In this document: in pieces, positions 23,750 to 36,890 of the stretch | How positions within the stretch are numbered: the stretch's first letter is position 1 | How the letters are laid out: every line of letters starts with the position of its first letter | NCBI RefSeq assembly: GCF_022682495.2 | Contig: NC_071388.1 | Coordinates: forward strand, 177,225,622-177,289,621 | Length of the DNA stretch: 64,000 bases | Reading direction: 5' to 3' | From: Desmodus rotundus | Taxonomy: Eukaryota > Chordata > Mammalia > Chiroptera > Phyllostomidae | Program-made: the position numbers and the translations under genes | The notes under the pieces: model-generated | The model's database searches: none | The model's input: only the letters and a program-made list of their open reading frames with translations | Told to the model about the DNA's origin: nothing

Positions 23750-26700
23750 CTTCATTAAATTCCATTGATTCGTACTATTACTTACACTTTGAATTTTCCC
23801 TTTAAGTTCAAGCATTGTGGCATTTCTAGGAGTATTTGGGGTTAGGTAGATCTGCTAAAGTAAACATTTTCAGTCTGAGGCGGTTGGATGCCAGCACGAG
23901 GACGGTCAGCTAGCCAGCCGTACCTCCCAGGCACAGGGTAAGTGATTTTTACAGACCAAGGGTCTAAAGAGAATGCAAGTGTTTGGAAGCGGAATTTATG
24001 GTGAATGTGACAAAGGGTCTTGTAAATAAAGATCAAAAGAAAGTTTGGATATCACTGATATCTCAGTTTGAGGAATGAGCCAAAATAACAATAGCTGGAG
24101 ATTCCATAAGCTCGGAAAACATAGTTGCAACAGATAGGAGGAGGTAGAGGTGAAAGTCTGTAAGTAAATGAGCGTCACTTGAAAGCACACTTTGAGACCC
24201 ATTTAATGAAAAGTTTGATTGTATTCTGGGCTGTTCTGCCAAATTATACAGGGGCATGTTTTTTCATGATATGATTGGTTTTGAGTGTACTATCAATAAT
24301 ATGATTCCCCCCCAAGTGTAAGTTATAATACTTAAATATTAATACTTCTGTTTAGGTTCATTTAGATTTGCCTCAGTGACCTTATAAATTTTTATGAGAA
24401 TACAGAGTCTCCTCTTCCCCACCCCCTCCAACTTTGCTGGCATCGTGTAATTTATTGTTAATAAATTATTAATGTTACATTCTTGTACTACTGGGCTCAG
24501 TGTACATTGCTCTCGACAAGAGAGGACATATTAAACCTAATATTTGCTGTGGAGCTAAAAACTAGTCCTCTACACATACAGGGTCTTGAGTTGAGTAATT
24601 TTTATTTTGGCTCTATATAACTAAAGTTCAAGGCCACCCATTCATTAATGGCATGCTTTAGCTCTCAGACAGAAATTTGGCCCCCAAAAGAACATTTTTG
24701 GCTTATTTTCAAATTTTAAATGGGGAAAAATGGATGCAGTGTATTATATGCTTTTATTTACATTATCTTTTTTCTCAGCAAGTTGCTTTTTTATCCTTTG
24801 AAAATGAAAGAGGCTGAAAAGATTGTGAATATATTTGTATTATTGCAAAAGTATTCCATCAAAGCAATGGCGTTTTAGTCTTTCTTTATAAAAAGGAACA
24901 CACACACACACACACCTTTTCAGGTATACACACTGGGGAAAATTAGACCAAGGACTCAAAATTTACAATAAAGTCTTTGACATTTCCTGGAAAATGTATA
25001 GTCAGGAAAAAATTAAGGAGGAAGATCGCTCATCAGTCAAAATCTGGTAACTCCTTCAGCCGTATCCATGCATGGAAGAAGGCCTGGATGCTATGTGTTA
25101 AAGATACAAGATGGGTGGTTGCCTATTCAGGAGAAGGGAAAGGTGAACATTCATAAGGTAGTAAACATCAAAAAGGCAATTTCAAAAGGTGCTGATAACG
25201 TAGTTCTGAGACTAGCCACAATCTTTGTCTACTGAGATATTAAAGGTTAAAACTTGTTGACAACTTCCCCTGATCAGCCAGTTATATAAGGAGTAACTCT
25301 TCACCACTATCAGAGCCCCATCCTGAATTCATTCATGAAGTAAGTCCCTATTGTTTGCAAGACGTGGGGATGAGAGATCAGCAAGGCACGGGCAGGTCTA
25401 AGATAAGGGCTTTGCTGGTCCCTGTTGCTCAGCCAAAGGGAAAGCAAAGCCAGGGTTGCAAAACCTGAAGAAAGCTCAGCAATGACAAACTTAACCCAAA
25501 TTTTTATAAGCCAAACAAATAAATAAATACTAGAGAGGAGCTCTTAATTTAAGTGTGCATGTAAGTTTTGCATTTTGAAATTTATAACATGGTGCTGACT
25601 CCATTTATAAGGGATCATAATCTTTTCAGAGCTCCACGCCTCTAAAAGCTCTAAATGAGTCCCTGACCTCACCTTCCTTAGCTTGAAGAGAACGAAAAGC
25701 CTTTGCTGTCTTCTTCTGTCCTGCGCTCTTTATTTTTCCCCTGGAGATAACAGTTGTATGATTAGAAACCCTCAAATCTGTCAGACTCCTCTTGGGATAG
25801 GAAGGCCTTATTCAGATTCAGAGAGTGAGACTCTGACAGCAAAGAATCTAATTCCATGTTAACGGTCTGACTGTGTAGTAGGGTTTACCCCCCTACTTTC
25901 CCATTTACCCCCCTTTACTGATGGCTTCATTTCTGAAGTTTGAAATAAGAGAGTAATCAACAAAATGATAGTTTGGCATATAAAAGAGAATATAATGCAA
26001 GTACTCTTTTCCCTGGCCACAAAATAGGGTTATTAATCTATAAAATTTCTTAAAAAATAAAAACTTAAACAAGGCTTCTATAATTCTGTGAAAATGAAAG
26101 TAGAAGACCTTCCTTTTAAAAACCAAACTACATATAGAGTTTAGAGATTCCTCCTGAAGAGCAGAGACAGTAATTACAAAGGGTCAGTTGGAGAGTAAGT
26201 GTGTAAGTGCAGATAAGAATGAAGAGGATGTCAGGGAAAATATCATCAATGGGTAATAATTTCACTGAGTAAATTTTCCCCAAAGAGAATATTTTTCTGT
26301 GTAGAGTTACTCATTTGTATCTCAGACTCACAAACTGGCTGGCAGGTTTTAGTGGGAAGAAAATTGATAAATAGTTATAGCCCAGAGATACAATTTCTTT
26401 CCTTGCACATAAATGTCTTCCAATGTCCCTTGGCTGTTTTTATCTCAAAGCATTAATCTATGTTTCTTGGGGAAAATAAATTCATGATGTGCATCAGTAA
26501 ATTCTCAACAGCTGAAAGATTGCCTTAAATTGTATTTTAAAATATTACTCTTCTGTATTAAATTAAAGGTTCGCTATTATCTAAGAAGTGATCTGAATTT
26601 GGAGTTCGTAATCAGAGATATGTGTCAATTCCATTTCCTGTAATGACTCTGGATAATTCATTCCTGATCCATCTGTTAAAATATTTTGAAACAGTAGGTC

Positions 26701-27890
26701 TAGAAATCTGTATTAAAAGAAAGCAAAACAAAAACTTCACTCCATGACTCATACCTACTTGAATGTTTTATTTACACAAAATACCTCATTTGAAAATGAG
26801 TAAACTATGAAGACAATCATTTAAATAAGTGCCCAGTTTATGTCATTCTGTATAGCCGAGGCTAGGGCAGTGCTGAGCAGTACCAGCTTCCCACCATTAG
26901 CAACACACCCTGAAGGCAATTGTGGAACCCAGATTAACAAAACACAGAAAACAATGTAATTACCTGAGTAGCTGAAAAGTTAGGAAGAGACTTCTCATGC
27001 CCTACCAATTCTAGTACTTGATGATTCTTTTTTTAATTTTTAATTTTTTAACTTAATCTTTATTAAATTTTTTCCTATGGCCCTTAAAATTATTTTTTAT
27101 AATAATCTACGGCCAGATGTTTTCTTGTACAATAGGAAATAAGGCCACAGAGAACTGGAAACAAGACAGGTAAAGCTGAGAGAAGTAAAATGTACATATG
27201 TACGTAGAATACAAATGGCCAGATGTTGCACTGAGAATCTCTAGATGTCAAGGGGCAGAAAAACCCCGCTAGTTATAAACCCACTAGTTATCTTAGAAAC
27301 ACTAATGCCAAACACGGGAGTAGATAACTGTCAAAATCAAGTTCTGCCGAGCTCACACTTCTGGTAGGGGCTGCTCTGTGTGCAATTTATTAAGTCCCTT
27401 GCAGAAGAAATCTCTCTGTGAATTAGAACTATTAATCTTCAGAAATACACTCCTGGTATAAGGAACATTTATAAAGATGGGCACTTTGAGTAAGATCAGC
27501 AAAATGTCAGTAAAATCAACGTAATGACCTCCTCGTTAACTAAAGTTATAACTGAAACATGTAAGTAAATGTCTTAATGCAACAATTAAAGCATACATTG
27601 AAACAATAAATATTTGTGGACTATTCATCATATATAAGAGAACCTTGGGGGAGACATAGATGAATAACACAGGCTCTAAACTCTGGGAGTTTATGATAGA
27701 ACTTGCACAGTTGATGAATTGTTTGGACTTTGAACATAAACATTCTCCATAAACATTCATACATACTACATACCCTTCATGGAGAGTGAAATAACTACCT
27801 AACATGCTTGAATCCTTTGCTATTTAGTTTATTCTTCCCTTAGGAAGTTCAAGATAATGATCATTGATTAATGTCTTAAATTGTTATTCA
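23750..27890. other. Unannotated AT-rich stretch, no gene seen
   Basis: It contains a short (CA)n run at 24898-24916 and a repeated 'tttaccccccta' / 'tttacccccctt' phrase at 25885-25915. 24430-24660 is unique-looking sequence with clustered ATTA words. Short frames of 60-90 codons occur on both strands without family resemblance. No splice-bounded coding block was convincing. Confidence 0.4.
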
Positions 27891-27893
27891 TGT

Positions 27894-28122
27894 TGCCCTG
27901 ACTGGTGTGGCTCAGCGGGCTGGGCGTCATCCTGCAAACCTACAGGTCACTAGTTTGACTTTTACTCGGGTCACATGCTTGGGCTGTGGGCCAGCTCCCT
28001 GGTTGCGGGTGTGCCAGAGGCAACCAATGGATGTTTCTCTTGCACGTCAATGTTTCTCTCCCTCTCTTTCTCCTTCCCCACCCTCTAAAAGTAAATAAAT
28101 ACAATCCTTTAAAAAATTATTA
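27894..28122 (+). mobile_element. Ves-type SINE
   Basis: The head 'gccctgactggtgtggctc' is followed by a degenerate B box, 'ccctggttgcgggtgtgcc', 'caatgtttctctccctctc' and an A-rich tail with 'aaataaatacaatcc'. The flanks 'attcatgtt' and 'atatatgtt' suggest the target duplication. Confidence 0.92.
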
Positions 28123-28189
28123 TATATGTTAACCATTGCTAAATTATCACCTTAAAAGGCTCAATTTAACGTTCCATCAATATCCGTTC

Positions 28190-28400
28190 CACATCCACTT
28201 GAACTCATTACTCAATGCTTACTCCGTGCCACGCGCTGCGCTAGGCACGGATTGGCCTCCGCCACCATGAAATGTACGTTCTGGTGGAGACAGAAATACA
28301 AAATAAATAATCACAAATAATTCATTGCAAATTGCGATAAGCACTTTGAAGAAAAAGGATGAGGATACTTTGGAGCCTAATTTAGACTAAAGGGTCAGAA
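28190..28400 (+). repeat. Ancient interspersed repeat, family unresolved
   Basis: The order 'ttactccgtgccacgcgct', 'gctaggcacggattggcct' and 'tggtggagacagaaataca' is a widespread mammalian repeat phrase. The core is shared with the 36.2-kb block. I did not assign the family. Confidence 0.45.
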
Positions 28401-28639
28401 AAGGTATTTTGAAAAAAAGTAAAAATTAAACAGAGATCTAAGTATATGAGAAGTTAATCTAGTAAAAATAGGGTAGGACAATTCTTCAAGTTTTCCAGGA
28501 AGAGGTCCCAGGCCTTCATTACATTCTACCCAATTATTGTTGGGCAATGTTATCCAGTCTGTGGTTTCAAATATCATCTAAACTGACAACCCTAAAATTT
28601 ATTACCTGACTCCACTTCTCTTGAGCGCTTGATCGGGAT

Positions 28640-29040
28640 ATTCTATTACCTATGTGGCATCTCCACTGAGATGTCTCTTATCTCAAACTTAAAATAGCTC
28701 AAGCCTTCATCCCCCACCGCCACCTCAAAATCTGCTCCTCCTCTAGTCTTCTCCTCCCTCTTGGGAAAAGACAGCTCCATCTATGTAGTTATTCATGACA
28801 GAAACCTAAGAGTTATCCTTGACTTCCCACCCACCCCACACACTTATCCTGGCTACATGGCTCTGTTGGGTGAGTGGGGTGGGGTTAAGGATAGCTGTTG
28901 GCTCTAGCCAAGTGTCTTAAATTCTCCCTCCAAAAATATCTCTCAAATCTGTTACTACTCTTGACATTGCTTCTACCCCAGCATTTTTGGCTTGGATCAC
29001 TGGAATAGCAACAGTGAGTTTTAATCTCGACATCTACGTC
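28640..29040 (+). pseudogene. L2 LINE ORF2 C-terminal remnant
   Basis: The phrase 'agaaacctaagagttatcc' followed by 'ttgacttcc' would encode the 'RNLGVILD'-type motif near the end of L2/CR1-family ORF2. It is preceded by 'gatgtctcttatctcaaac' and followed by 'aatatctctcaaatctgtt', both typical L2 words. It is broken by stops. Confidence 0.6.
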
Positions 29041-31785
29041 TGAATGGAGCCACAGACTGAGCACGTCAGTCTCAGATTGGTGGAAGAGACTTTTTCACCT
29101 AATATGCAAACAATTTGGCAAAATTCTTTTCTGATAGGTAACAGGGCTACCAGTAGCTTGAAATTCACTTGCCCCTGTGAGACTTGACTGAAAGGGATAG
29201 TTTGGGGAAGAAATATTTCTACACTATTGCTGAAAGAATTGAACTAGTTATTTCACTTGATATCTATGTTTAAAATGTCAAAATGAATCTCCAGTTAAAA
29301 CAGTCTCTAATTAAAACACCAAACATAATTTAGCCCCATGCTGTGCAGCTGCTTAAAAAAAATTAAAGACATGTTAAGAGTACCCTCAAGACACAGTGTT
29401 ACTTCAAAGTTTAAAGAATCTTTAAAAAAATGAGACCAGATGATTAGATACATTGTAATTTAATTCATTTAACCATAATTTATTTAAAAGTTTCTGATAA
29501 TTATGTTTTCTGTTAGTGCTTTAGGATGGTGAAAAAAAGAAAACATTATCAAATGGAAATAGGTTAGTCCTTGCTGGTCTTTGATTTGGAGTTATTTCTG
29601 AAAATCAGCCTGTGAAGGCAATCTCAATTTGTGATTATTTACCAGTATAAACCACTATGTCCATCTGCAACCAGTATTGATATCATCGGGAGATGAATTT
29701 CCTACATTCTAAAGTAGAAAGCAATGCGAATTTCATGGATATACTGAACAATGCTTACAAAGGGTAAGAAAAAAACAGATTATATTTATGACATAGGATG
29801 AAAAACTTCAATAAATGCACAATTTCTATATTACATCAAAGCATTACCTTTATAAAGCACAGTTACTGATGGTGCAGGCCTATCATACAATGGCTGTGAC
29901 TCTTAATTTGATTACTATAATTTTAATTGCTTAAACTCTCTGCTTGAGGACTTTCGAGATCTGCTTTCCCCATATTTGTTTTGATATTAGACAAGAGGAA
30001 TTTTATCATGCTTTTGATTTGAGATAGGCTATGCCCGAAGTAGTTAAGTGGTTTGTTGTTCTTATCAAAGCATTTTCCGTGAAGCTGAGTCTGAGTAGTA
30101 ATGTCAAGTGCAAAGAGAGGTCCTCGACTCTGTTTCTACTCCTTTTTAAACAATTGTAGTATTAATCTGCTAATTTGAATTAAGATTCGTGGTTTCATCC
30201 AGTACTTTTAGGAATCTAGACCCATTCCTACTCTTGATGTGGGGATAAAAAGATAGAACTTCTCTATTTGGAAACCTCTAAAATGATAGACCTTAATGTG
30301 ATAATGTCTACTCATACCAAAATCAGTCTAAATTAAACATGTAAGTAATTCAACAGTATTTAATGTTTGACTTTAAAAAATACTATGTGTCATTTAGTTA
30401 TAGAACTACTGTACATTAAAAAGGGTTTAATGTTGACTTTTATAGAGTGAGATTGTTATTTTCCTAAAGCCATTCTTTATACAGTGGACTAGATTCCTTT
30501 TGAGGAGGCAGGAACTCCTCTTGAAAGGCACCAATAGCTGCGAACCATTTCTGCTTTTCCACACAAAGAGGAAGTGGATAGGCAAAAACATATATATTAT
30601 TTTCTATCTACAAGATAAGTTTGTTTCTCTTTCATTTTTTGATTTAAGTATTTTCCCTTCTGAACCTCATGGTGTGAGAGTTAAAAATTGCATTAAGAAT
30701 TTTCAAACCCATATGTGAAGGCACCAAAAGATAAACCTACAGGAAGTCTTTACTTTGTGACCCGTTCTGTGACTTTAAGCAAAACGAGTGTAACAAACCA
30801 ATTTTACCGTAGGCTAATTTGGTATAAGCAAGAGCTGTTTCTAAGGCATCTCATATAGGTTATAATGAATGAAAGAACATTGAATGAAATGACATTATTT
30901 GAGGACCTGCTGTATTTTATTTTGAAAAGAATTTTTTACTGTAACCTGACAATTACAAATAAACATACTTTGTTACTTCTCTTACTCATTTCCAACTGTA
31001 GTGGTACCATATCAGTTGTGTTAAAACAGAAAAACAAGTACTTTCCTATTGTTCTATTACATAATCTGTGATTTGATTTCTTCAGACTTGGATATATTCC
31101 AAGAGTTTTGCCTTCCAAACACCTGGTTGCTTTCTAATCTGATCCTGATCACTCTATAATTCAAGAATAATGTATTTCAGCCCCAAACCTTTGGTATTTT
31201 ATTCTAATCTCTTTAAGGGTTCTCATGCTTTTATTAAAATTTAATATTGTCTCTTTTATTCAATTTGCTTCCATATAAGCAAACTATTTTAGTTGTTTAA
31301 TTTTGTATGCCTCCTTCCAGCTCCTGTTAAATCGTTTGTAATAATTTTGTTTTGCTTGCTCATTTCAGGAAGTTTGGAATAGTGATCAGCCTCTTAATGG
31401 TCTTTGAATAGTGATTAGTTAATAGGAAGTCTAAGGTTATGTGTGAAGATGCTTTCAACATCAAAGTGGGAAAAAAACCTGCCTAGAAGTCACTTAAATA
31501 ATAAGTAAAATTATTATCTCACATAACAAGGATTCTACAGATAGGGCAGTTTTCAAGTTGAATAATTCAAGTGATTGAACAATGGCATTTTCCCAAATTC
31601 AGTGTGTTATTTATCCTCTTAGGCAGGTTATTTCTAGTTTTCCCAGGTAGTTGAGACAAAGTCCAAAGGCAGAAAAGGGAAATTTCTGCCTCCACATATC
31701 TTGTTAGAATAAACCTTTCCCACAGGCTCCTTTGACTTACTGGCCAGAATTATGTCACATACCTATTCCGGAACAATGGAATATC
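29041..31785. other. Unannotated stretch with unique-looking DNA
   Basis: 29440-30130 has few repeat signatures and several ATTA/TAAT words ('cttaatttgattactataa'). It could hold conserved regulatory DNA, but this cannot be shown here. No reading frame is family-like. Confidence 0.35.
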
Positions 31786-32032
31786 ACATTGGCTTAACTT
31801 ATCAGTGGTTTATGGAACCTGGGGGTCCTGAGATCCTTAGAGGGAGTCCACAAGGTGAAAATCATTTTCCCTAATAATGCTGAGATGATAATTTGCTTTT
31901 TTTACTCTGTCGATAGTGTGAAAGAGGAATGGTGGTATCACTCCCCATTGTTTATCACAAATCAAGGCCATGGCACCAAAATGTACTCGTAGTCATTGTG
32001 TTCTTACCGACAGGAAGTTACAATAAGTTATT

Positions 32033-32226
32033 TGTTTATTACTTATTTTTAGAGAGGGGGGGAGGGAGAAACATCGATGTATGAGAGATACATAAATCAG
32101 TTGCCCCTTGCATGTCCCCAGCTGGAGAGCTGGCCTCAACCCAGGCATGTGCCCTGATTGGGAATCAAACTGGCAACCTTTTGGTTTGGAGGTTGGCGCT
32201 CAATCCATGGAGCCACACCAGCCAGG
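32033..32226 (-). mobile_element. Ves-type SINE, antisense, nested in hAT
   Basis: It has the antisense tail 'cttatttttagagaggggg', 'tgattgggaatcaaactgg' and the head complement 'gagccacaccagccaggg'. The flanks 'aagttacaataagtt' and 'aagttatagtaagtt' form a 15-bp near-perfect target duplication. Confidence 0.94.
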
Positions 32227-33223
32227 GAAAAGTTATAGTAAGTTTTGTTGTCATTATTGCTGTTGCTGTTTCAGTCCATACTGAAGTGTTTTTGTTATTT
32301 GTCTCATATGGTGCAATTGTTTGAATTGTGAGCTGAGATGGCTGCTTTTTCCATAGAACACATTTTTTTTTTAACTTGAGAAATTGACAAAGTATGGTTG
32401 TTCAGATTTGGATATTTTGCCAACAGTTTTTCTTGAAAATGAACAAAGTGGCTGTTACTTCAAGGAAAACAACTGGCAATTTTTGTTGCAAATGATAAAA
32501 TTCAAGCTTTCAGGTGAAAATAAGAATGCTGGATGACTTGTATCCATCACTGAGCTTGACAGCTTTTATCATCCCTTATCAGTATTTAAATATTTTTCTG
32601 ATGATATTGGTGGTGATATTAACAAAAGTAATTTTTTTAATGTCTCAGCATTTGAAAGATCTGTGTAACTCAGTAAACCAATATTTTCCCAAATACAAAT
32701 GCATGTTACAAAATCATTCATGGGTAATAGATCCATTCAAAGACCAAAACAGACTAAAAAATGTAAGGTAACTGAGTACAAATCTTCATTCCTCTGTTTA
32801 TCAGATTCCACATTGTCGTTAACCTTTGAGGAATGAATATTTTTGGAGTTTTAGTGTAGTACTAAAGAAGAATATCCAAAATTATCTGAAGAGTCTATTA
32901 ATATACTTATTTTTTTCAACTACTTGTATGTATGAGGCAGAATTTTTTTATTTAATGTACTTCAACTAAAACAACAGGTTGAATGCAGAATCAGATATGG
33001 GAATCTACATTTTCTGATAAGCCAGACTTCTCAAACCTTTTTGTTTTGAAAAATAGTTATTTTTCCATAACATTAATTACACTATATTAATGGGTTTGTT
33101 GGTTTTACTTTAAAATGGATTAATAAATATATTTTTTTAATTTTATTTTTAATTTCTAGGATGGTAAATATTGATAGATAAGATTCACATGAACAAATGC
33201 TTTAAGAGTGTAAAAGGATCCTG

Positions 33224-33427
33224 CTCTGCCTGGTATGGCTCAGTGGTTTAAGTGCCAGCCTGTGAACTGAAAGGTCATGGGTTCAATTCCCAGTCAGGAC
33301 ACATGCCTGGGTTGCAGGCTAAGTTCCCAGTTGGGGACGAGCAAGAAGCAGCCAATCAATGTTTCTCTCCTTCTCTTTCTCCCTCCCTTCTCCTCTCTCT
33401 AAAAATAAAATCTTAAAAAAAAAAATA
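33224..33427 (+). mobile_element. Ves-type SINE nested in the hAT end
   Basis: It contains 'ctctgcctggtatggctca', the B box 'ggttcaattcccagtcagg', 'caatcaatgtttctctcct' and a tail ending in an A run. The flanks 'agtgtaaaaggatcctg' are identical at 33207-33223 and 33428-33444. It split the terminal part of the hAT element. Confidence 0.95.
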
Positions 33428-33461
33428 AGTGTAAAAGGATCCTGAAACCGTAAGCTGGAGG

Positions 33462-34540
33462 ACTACTTGGTAGACCAATCAGAGATTTACTGTTTGGGGC
33501 TTAGCTTCTGCCTGCCCTGTGTGCATGATTTTATGTTGTCTCAATAAAATCAGGATCCTATTACAGGGTGGCTAATGGCCTGATTAGACAGCAGTGATCT
33601 GCCACAGTTAAGCTTAAGAGAATTTTTCCAGTGGCATGTGACAATCGGCAAATTGTGACCTGTCTTTGGGAAATGTTGGCAAAGGGTTCTCAGTTTTTCA
33701 GGGATGTGGACCACATACCGCAGTGCTCCTGGGCTGCCAGATTCTAGGGGGAAGTTTTCTTCAGAAGGACACACAGAAATTGGACAGAGGCACTTTGTTG
33801 CCTTTTATGTCCCATGGGGATCACCTTGAATACCTGGTCTGTCCCCCAAAAGCAATGGTGTTCTTTGCTGGGGTTGTGTGTTTCTTTTCTAGAACACAAA
33901 GCAATGACATCCCTTATCACCCTCTCATACCAGGACTGGAGGTCTGCTGTACCTAGGCTCACCTCCATGCTCCACAAGTAAACCAAGGCTCTTTTGATTG
34001 ATTTATTGGTGATTATTCAAGAATGTCAATGTGTGATGGTAATGTGGTGATAGAGAAAATAGTCATGGGTGAACGACTGGGGAAATTATAATGCTTGTAA
34101 CCATGATTGAAGACGCAGTAGGAGTCACAGGATTAGGGGTTAAGATGAGGGTTTATCCTTTGTTTCTAAGTTTAATGTTTGTGAAAGTTTGTATGTAGAT
34201 ATGTCCGTAGGCAGTTGGAAATCTGGATGGTCTGACTTTTAAAAGAGAGAGATTGGATTTAGTCCTAAAGGTGTAGGAATTAGTGAGATTTCTTTCCTCC
34301 CTGAGAGATAAAGTGACAAGACAAGGCAGTCAAAAGTAGAAACATAGGAAATCAGGGATGGGAAGAAGAGAATTCAATACTGGAGACTGGAAATGAGTAT
34401 CAGGCAGGAAGAGAGTAAAAAGAGAAGGTACTACTAAAGATGCTAAAAAGGAAGAGAGTTTCCACAAGATTTTTTGTACAGTGCAGGACAAAGTTTGTGA
34501 AAAGACAGTAAGATTTGGCAAAGAAGGGATCAACGATGAC
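33462..34540. other. Unannotated stretch
   Basis: 33460-33960 is moderately GC-rich with words like 'gaccaatcagagatttact' and 'tctcaataaaatcaggatc' that might belong to an old LTR (CCAAT-like and polyadenylation-like phrases). Boundaries and a partner copy are lacking. Overlapping 74-96 codon frames on both strands are not family-like. Confidence 0.35.
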
Positions 34541-34544
34541 TGAA

Positions 34545-35375
34545 AAAATAAACTATTTTTAGAACAGTTTCAGATACAAAGAAAAATTGTAGGTAGTGCA
34601 AAGAGTTCTTACATATCTAACATCCAGTTTCTCCTATTAACATCTCGCATTGATATGATATATTTGTTACAATTGATGAGCCAACATTGATACACTCATT
34701 AACTAAAGTCCATAGTTTTTTCAGATTTCCTTAGTTTTTACCTCCCTCCCTTTTTTGTTCCAAAATTCCATCCAGATTATCACATTTAGTTGTCACGTCT
34801 TTGTAGGTTCCTCCTGGCTGTGACAGTTTCTCAGGGTTTCCTTGTCTGGCTGCCCTTCACAGTTTGAGGAGGAGGACTAGTCAGCTATTTTGTAGAATGA
34901 TCCTTAAGTTTTCCTCATGATTAGACTGGGGTCGTAGATTTTAGAAAGACAGACCACAGAGGTTCAGTGCCATTTTAATCTCATTATATTGAAGGCACGT
35001 ACTATCAACATGATTTATCACTGTTGATGTTGACTTTGGTCATCTGGCTGAGTGAGTGGCAAATGACCCCACTTTTTTCAAGTGACTCGTTTTTGCTCTA
35101 CATACTTAAAGTGGGAGTCGGGGTCCTCCCCCTTGAGGACTGAGTACCTACATAAACTATTTGGGATTCTTCTGCATGGGATATTTGTCTATTCTCCCGA
35201 TTATTTAATCATTATTCATTTATACCAGTATAGACTCCTGAATATTTATTTTATACTTTGGGTTGTAATCCCAAACTGTGCTAATTTTGTTGCTCAAACT
35301 GGTCCAGCCACTGGGAGCTCCTTCAGTGGCTTCTGTGTGTTTTGCATGCCCTGCTCAGCGATGCCTTTTGAGTGA
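34545..35375. mobile_element. L1M-type LINE 3' region
   Basis: Phrases in order include 'tctaacatccagtttctcc', 'gttacaattgatgagccaa', 'ggttcctcctggctgtgac', 'tatcactgttgatgttgac', 'gaggactgagtacctacat' and 'atattttatactttgggtt'-like wording (the copy reads 'tttattttatactttgggt'). This is the 3' untranslated part of an old L1M family, and no ORF is expected. I am confident of the family but not of the sense strand. Confidence 0.7.
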
Positions 35376-36555
35376 GCCATTTCACCGGTGCAGGGAAGGC
35401 AAACGTAAGTGTGTTGAGAGGTGGGGAAGCAGTGAAAGCCGAAAAAACAGTTAAACAGAGCCTCAAACCAAGGTGAGGCTTATTATTTGTCTTTATAAGT
35501 CCTCTAGACACTTTAATCTCATAAAAACATAGAGATAAAAGGCCTGGCTGTGTCATGAAAAGCCTCAAAGCATTAAAAAATAGAACCATAAAACTGAGAG
35601 CAGTCTTTGGATGAACACTGAGGACGCCACTTAAAATTTATACCTGACGAGACTAAGAAAATAGTTACTGTCTGTTCTTACTGCTTTTATATTTCCCATA
35701 CACTAATTTTTTCTTTTAACAGTAATGTGGTAAACATTAATTATAATGTGAGTATGCCGGAATTTATGTTCTCAGAGCTTCTCTGTGAATGCCAGCAATG
35801 TAGGATTATAGAGAAAATGACTTGATTTTCGGTCTCATTTAAATTCCTGCAAAGAAAGACTTGATCTTCAGAAATGCTATAAAAATGTTTCCCAGAGAAT
35901 AGGTAATTTTTCTCCCAGCGAATGCCTTCTAGCAGAATTTTAAAATATTTAGGAGCCAAAGTTGTGTTCATTTTGTCCTCTGATCATTTCCTCATCTGAA
36001 CTAACTGATGAAGTTTTAAATTTTTATAGGGGCAAAAGAAGCAAGAGAGGATATGGACAGGTTAAACATGAAGAGGTAACAATTAATGTAGAACTCCTCC
36101 CTCACATACTATTAGCAGCCATGTTTTATGTTTTGGGTCCCAGGAAGTCATTTCCAGCAGCGACTCTACTAATGTTTACTCCATATCTACTTTGCACCAA
36201 TGTGCTAGCTGCTGAGAGTAACTACACTGAACAAGTCAGAGCCCTGCTAACAAGCAGTTGGTGGGTACAGGAGACACAGATTGGGACAGACAAGTAAAGT
36301 ACAAGTGCAGTACACTGCAAGCCATGTGCTGGGTGCGCAAGCGTATAGGAGATACACTAGCCCAACAACTGGTTTGGAAACAAAAAGGGGCAGGGAAGCT
36401 CCTCAGAGAGATAACTAAACCACATCCTGAAGAATAAGTAGAAGGTAATCAGATGAAGGAAGGGGAAGGGCTGCAGACAAGAGCAGGCACTTTAAGCAAG
36501 GAAAGGCGCAACATTTGAGGAAGTAACAAGTCTTTCAATCTGGCTGGATGGTAGA
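35376..36555. other. Unannotated stretch with an old repeat phrase
   Basis: 36165-36520 has wording of the unresolved repeat seen at 28.2 kb ('aatgtttactccatatcta', 'aacaagtcagagccctgct'). The rest is unlabelled and no gene was seen. Confidence 0.4.
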
Positions 36556-36559
36556 GTTC

Positions 36560-36890
36560 TCGACCTGCACTGCCCCGTAGAAGTATAATGCAAACTGCTT
36601 ATGTAATTTAAAAAAAATTTATGGTCACATTAAGCAAGTAAAAACAATCAGGTAACATTAATTTTCATATTATTTTTATTTAACCCAATATATTTAAAAG
36701 CATAGCATGTGATCAATATGAAAGATGATTAATGAGACATTTTTTACATTTTTGGCACCACATTTGAGAAATCCAATGTGTGAATTACGCTGACAGCATG
36801 TAGCAATTTGGTCTAGCCAGACTTCCAGTGCATAATGGCCTCATGTCCCTACTGCCTACTGTGTTGGACAGTCTAGTTGCAAAGTAGTAA
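36560..36890 (+). mobile_element. hAT-type MER element
   Basis: The left end 'ctgcactgccccgtagaag' and right end 'ctgtgttggacagtctag' match the 'ctgtccaatagaa...attggacag' ends of an old hAT MER family. The interior ('ttatttaacccaatatatt', 'gatgattaatgagacattt') is the antisense of the block at 62.12-62.49 kb, so the two are copies of one family in opposite orientation. Confidence 0.7.

Larger units (their letters stand above)
31790..33460 (+). mobile_element. Decayed hAT-Charlie-type transposon
   Basis: An end-like phrase 'cagtggtttatggaacctg' at 31802 and the opposite end near 33445 ('gtaaaaggatcctgaaacc') enclose a broken hAT transposase. A frame at 32514-32771 ends with HLKDLCNSVNQYFPKYKCML, then 'QNHSWVIDPF', which resembles the segment before the hAT dimerisation domain. 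About 150 bp further on, 'gaagaatatccaaaattat', 'tcaactacttgtatgtatg' and 'aacaggttgaatgcagaat' correspond to the C-terminal dimerisation motif ('EEYPxLSE...LCExGF...NRLNAE') in several frames. Two SINEs are nested inside. It is an ancient, inactive element related to the ZBED5-like/Charlie group. Confidence 0.65.
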
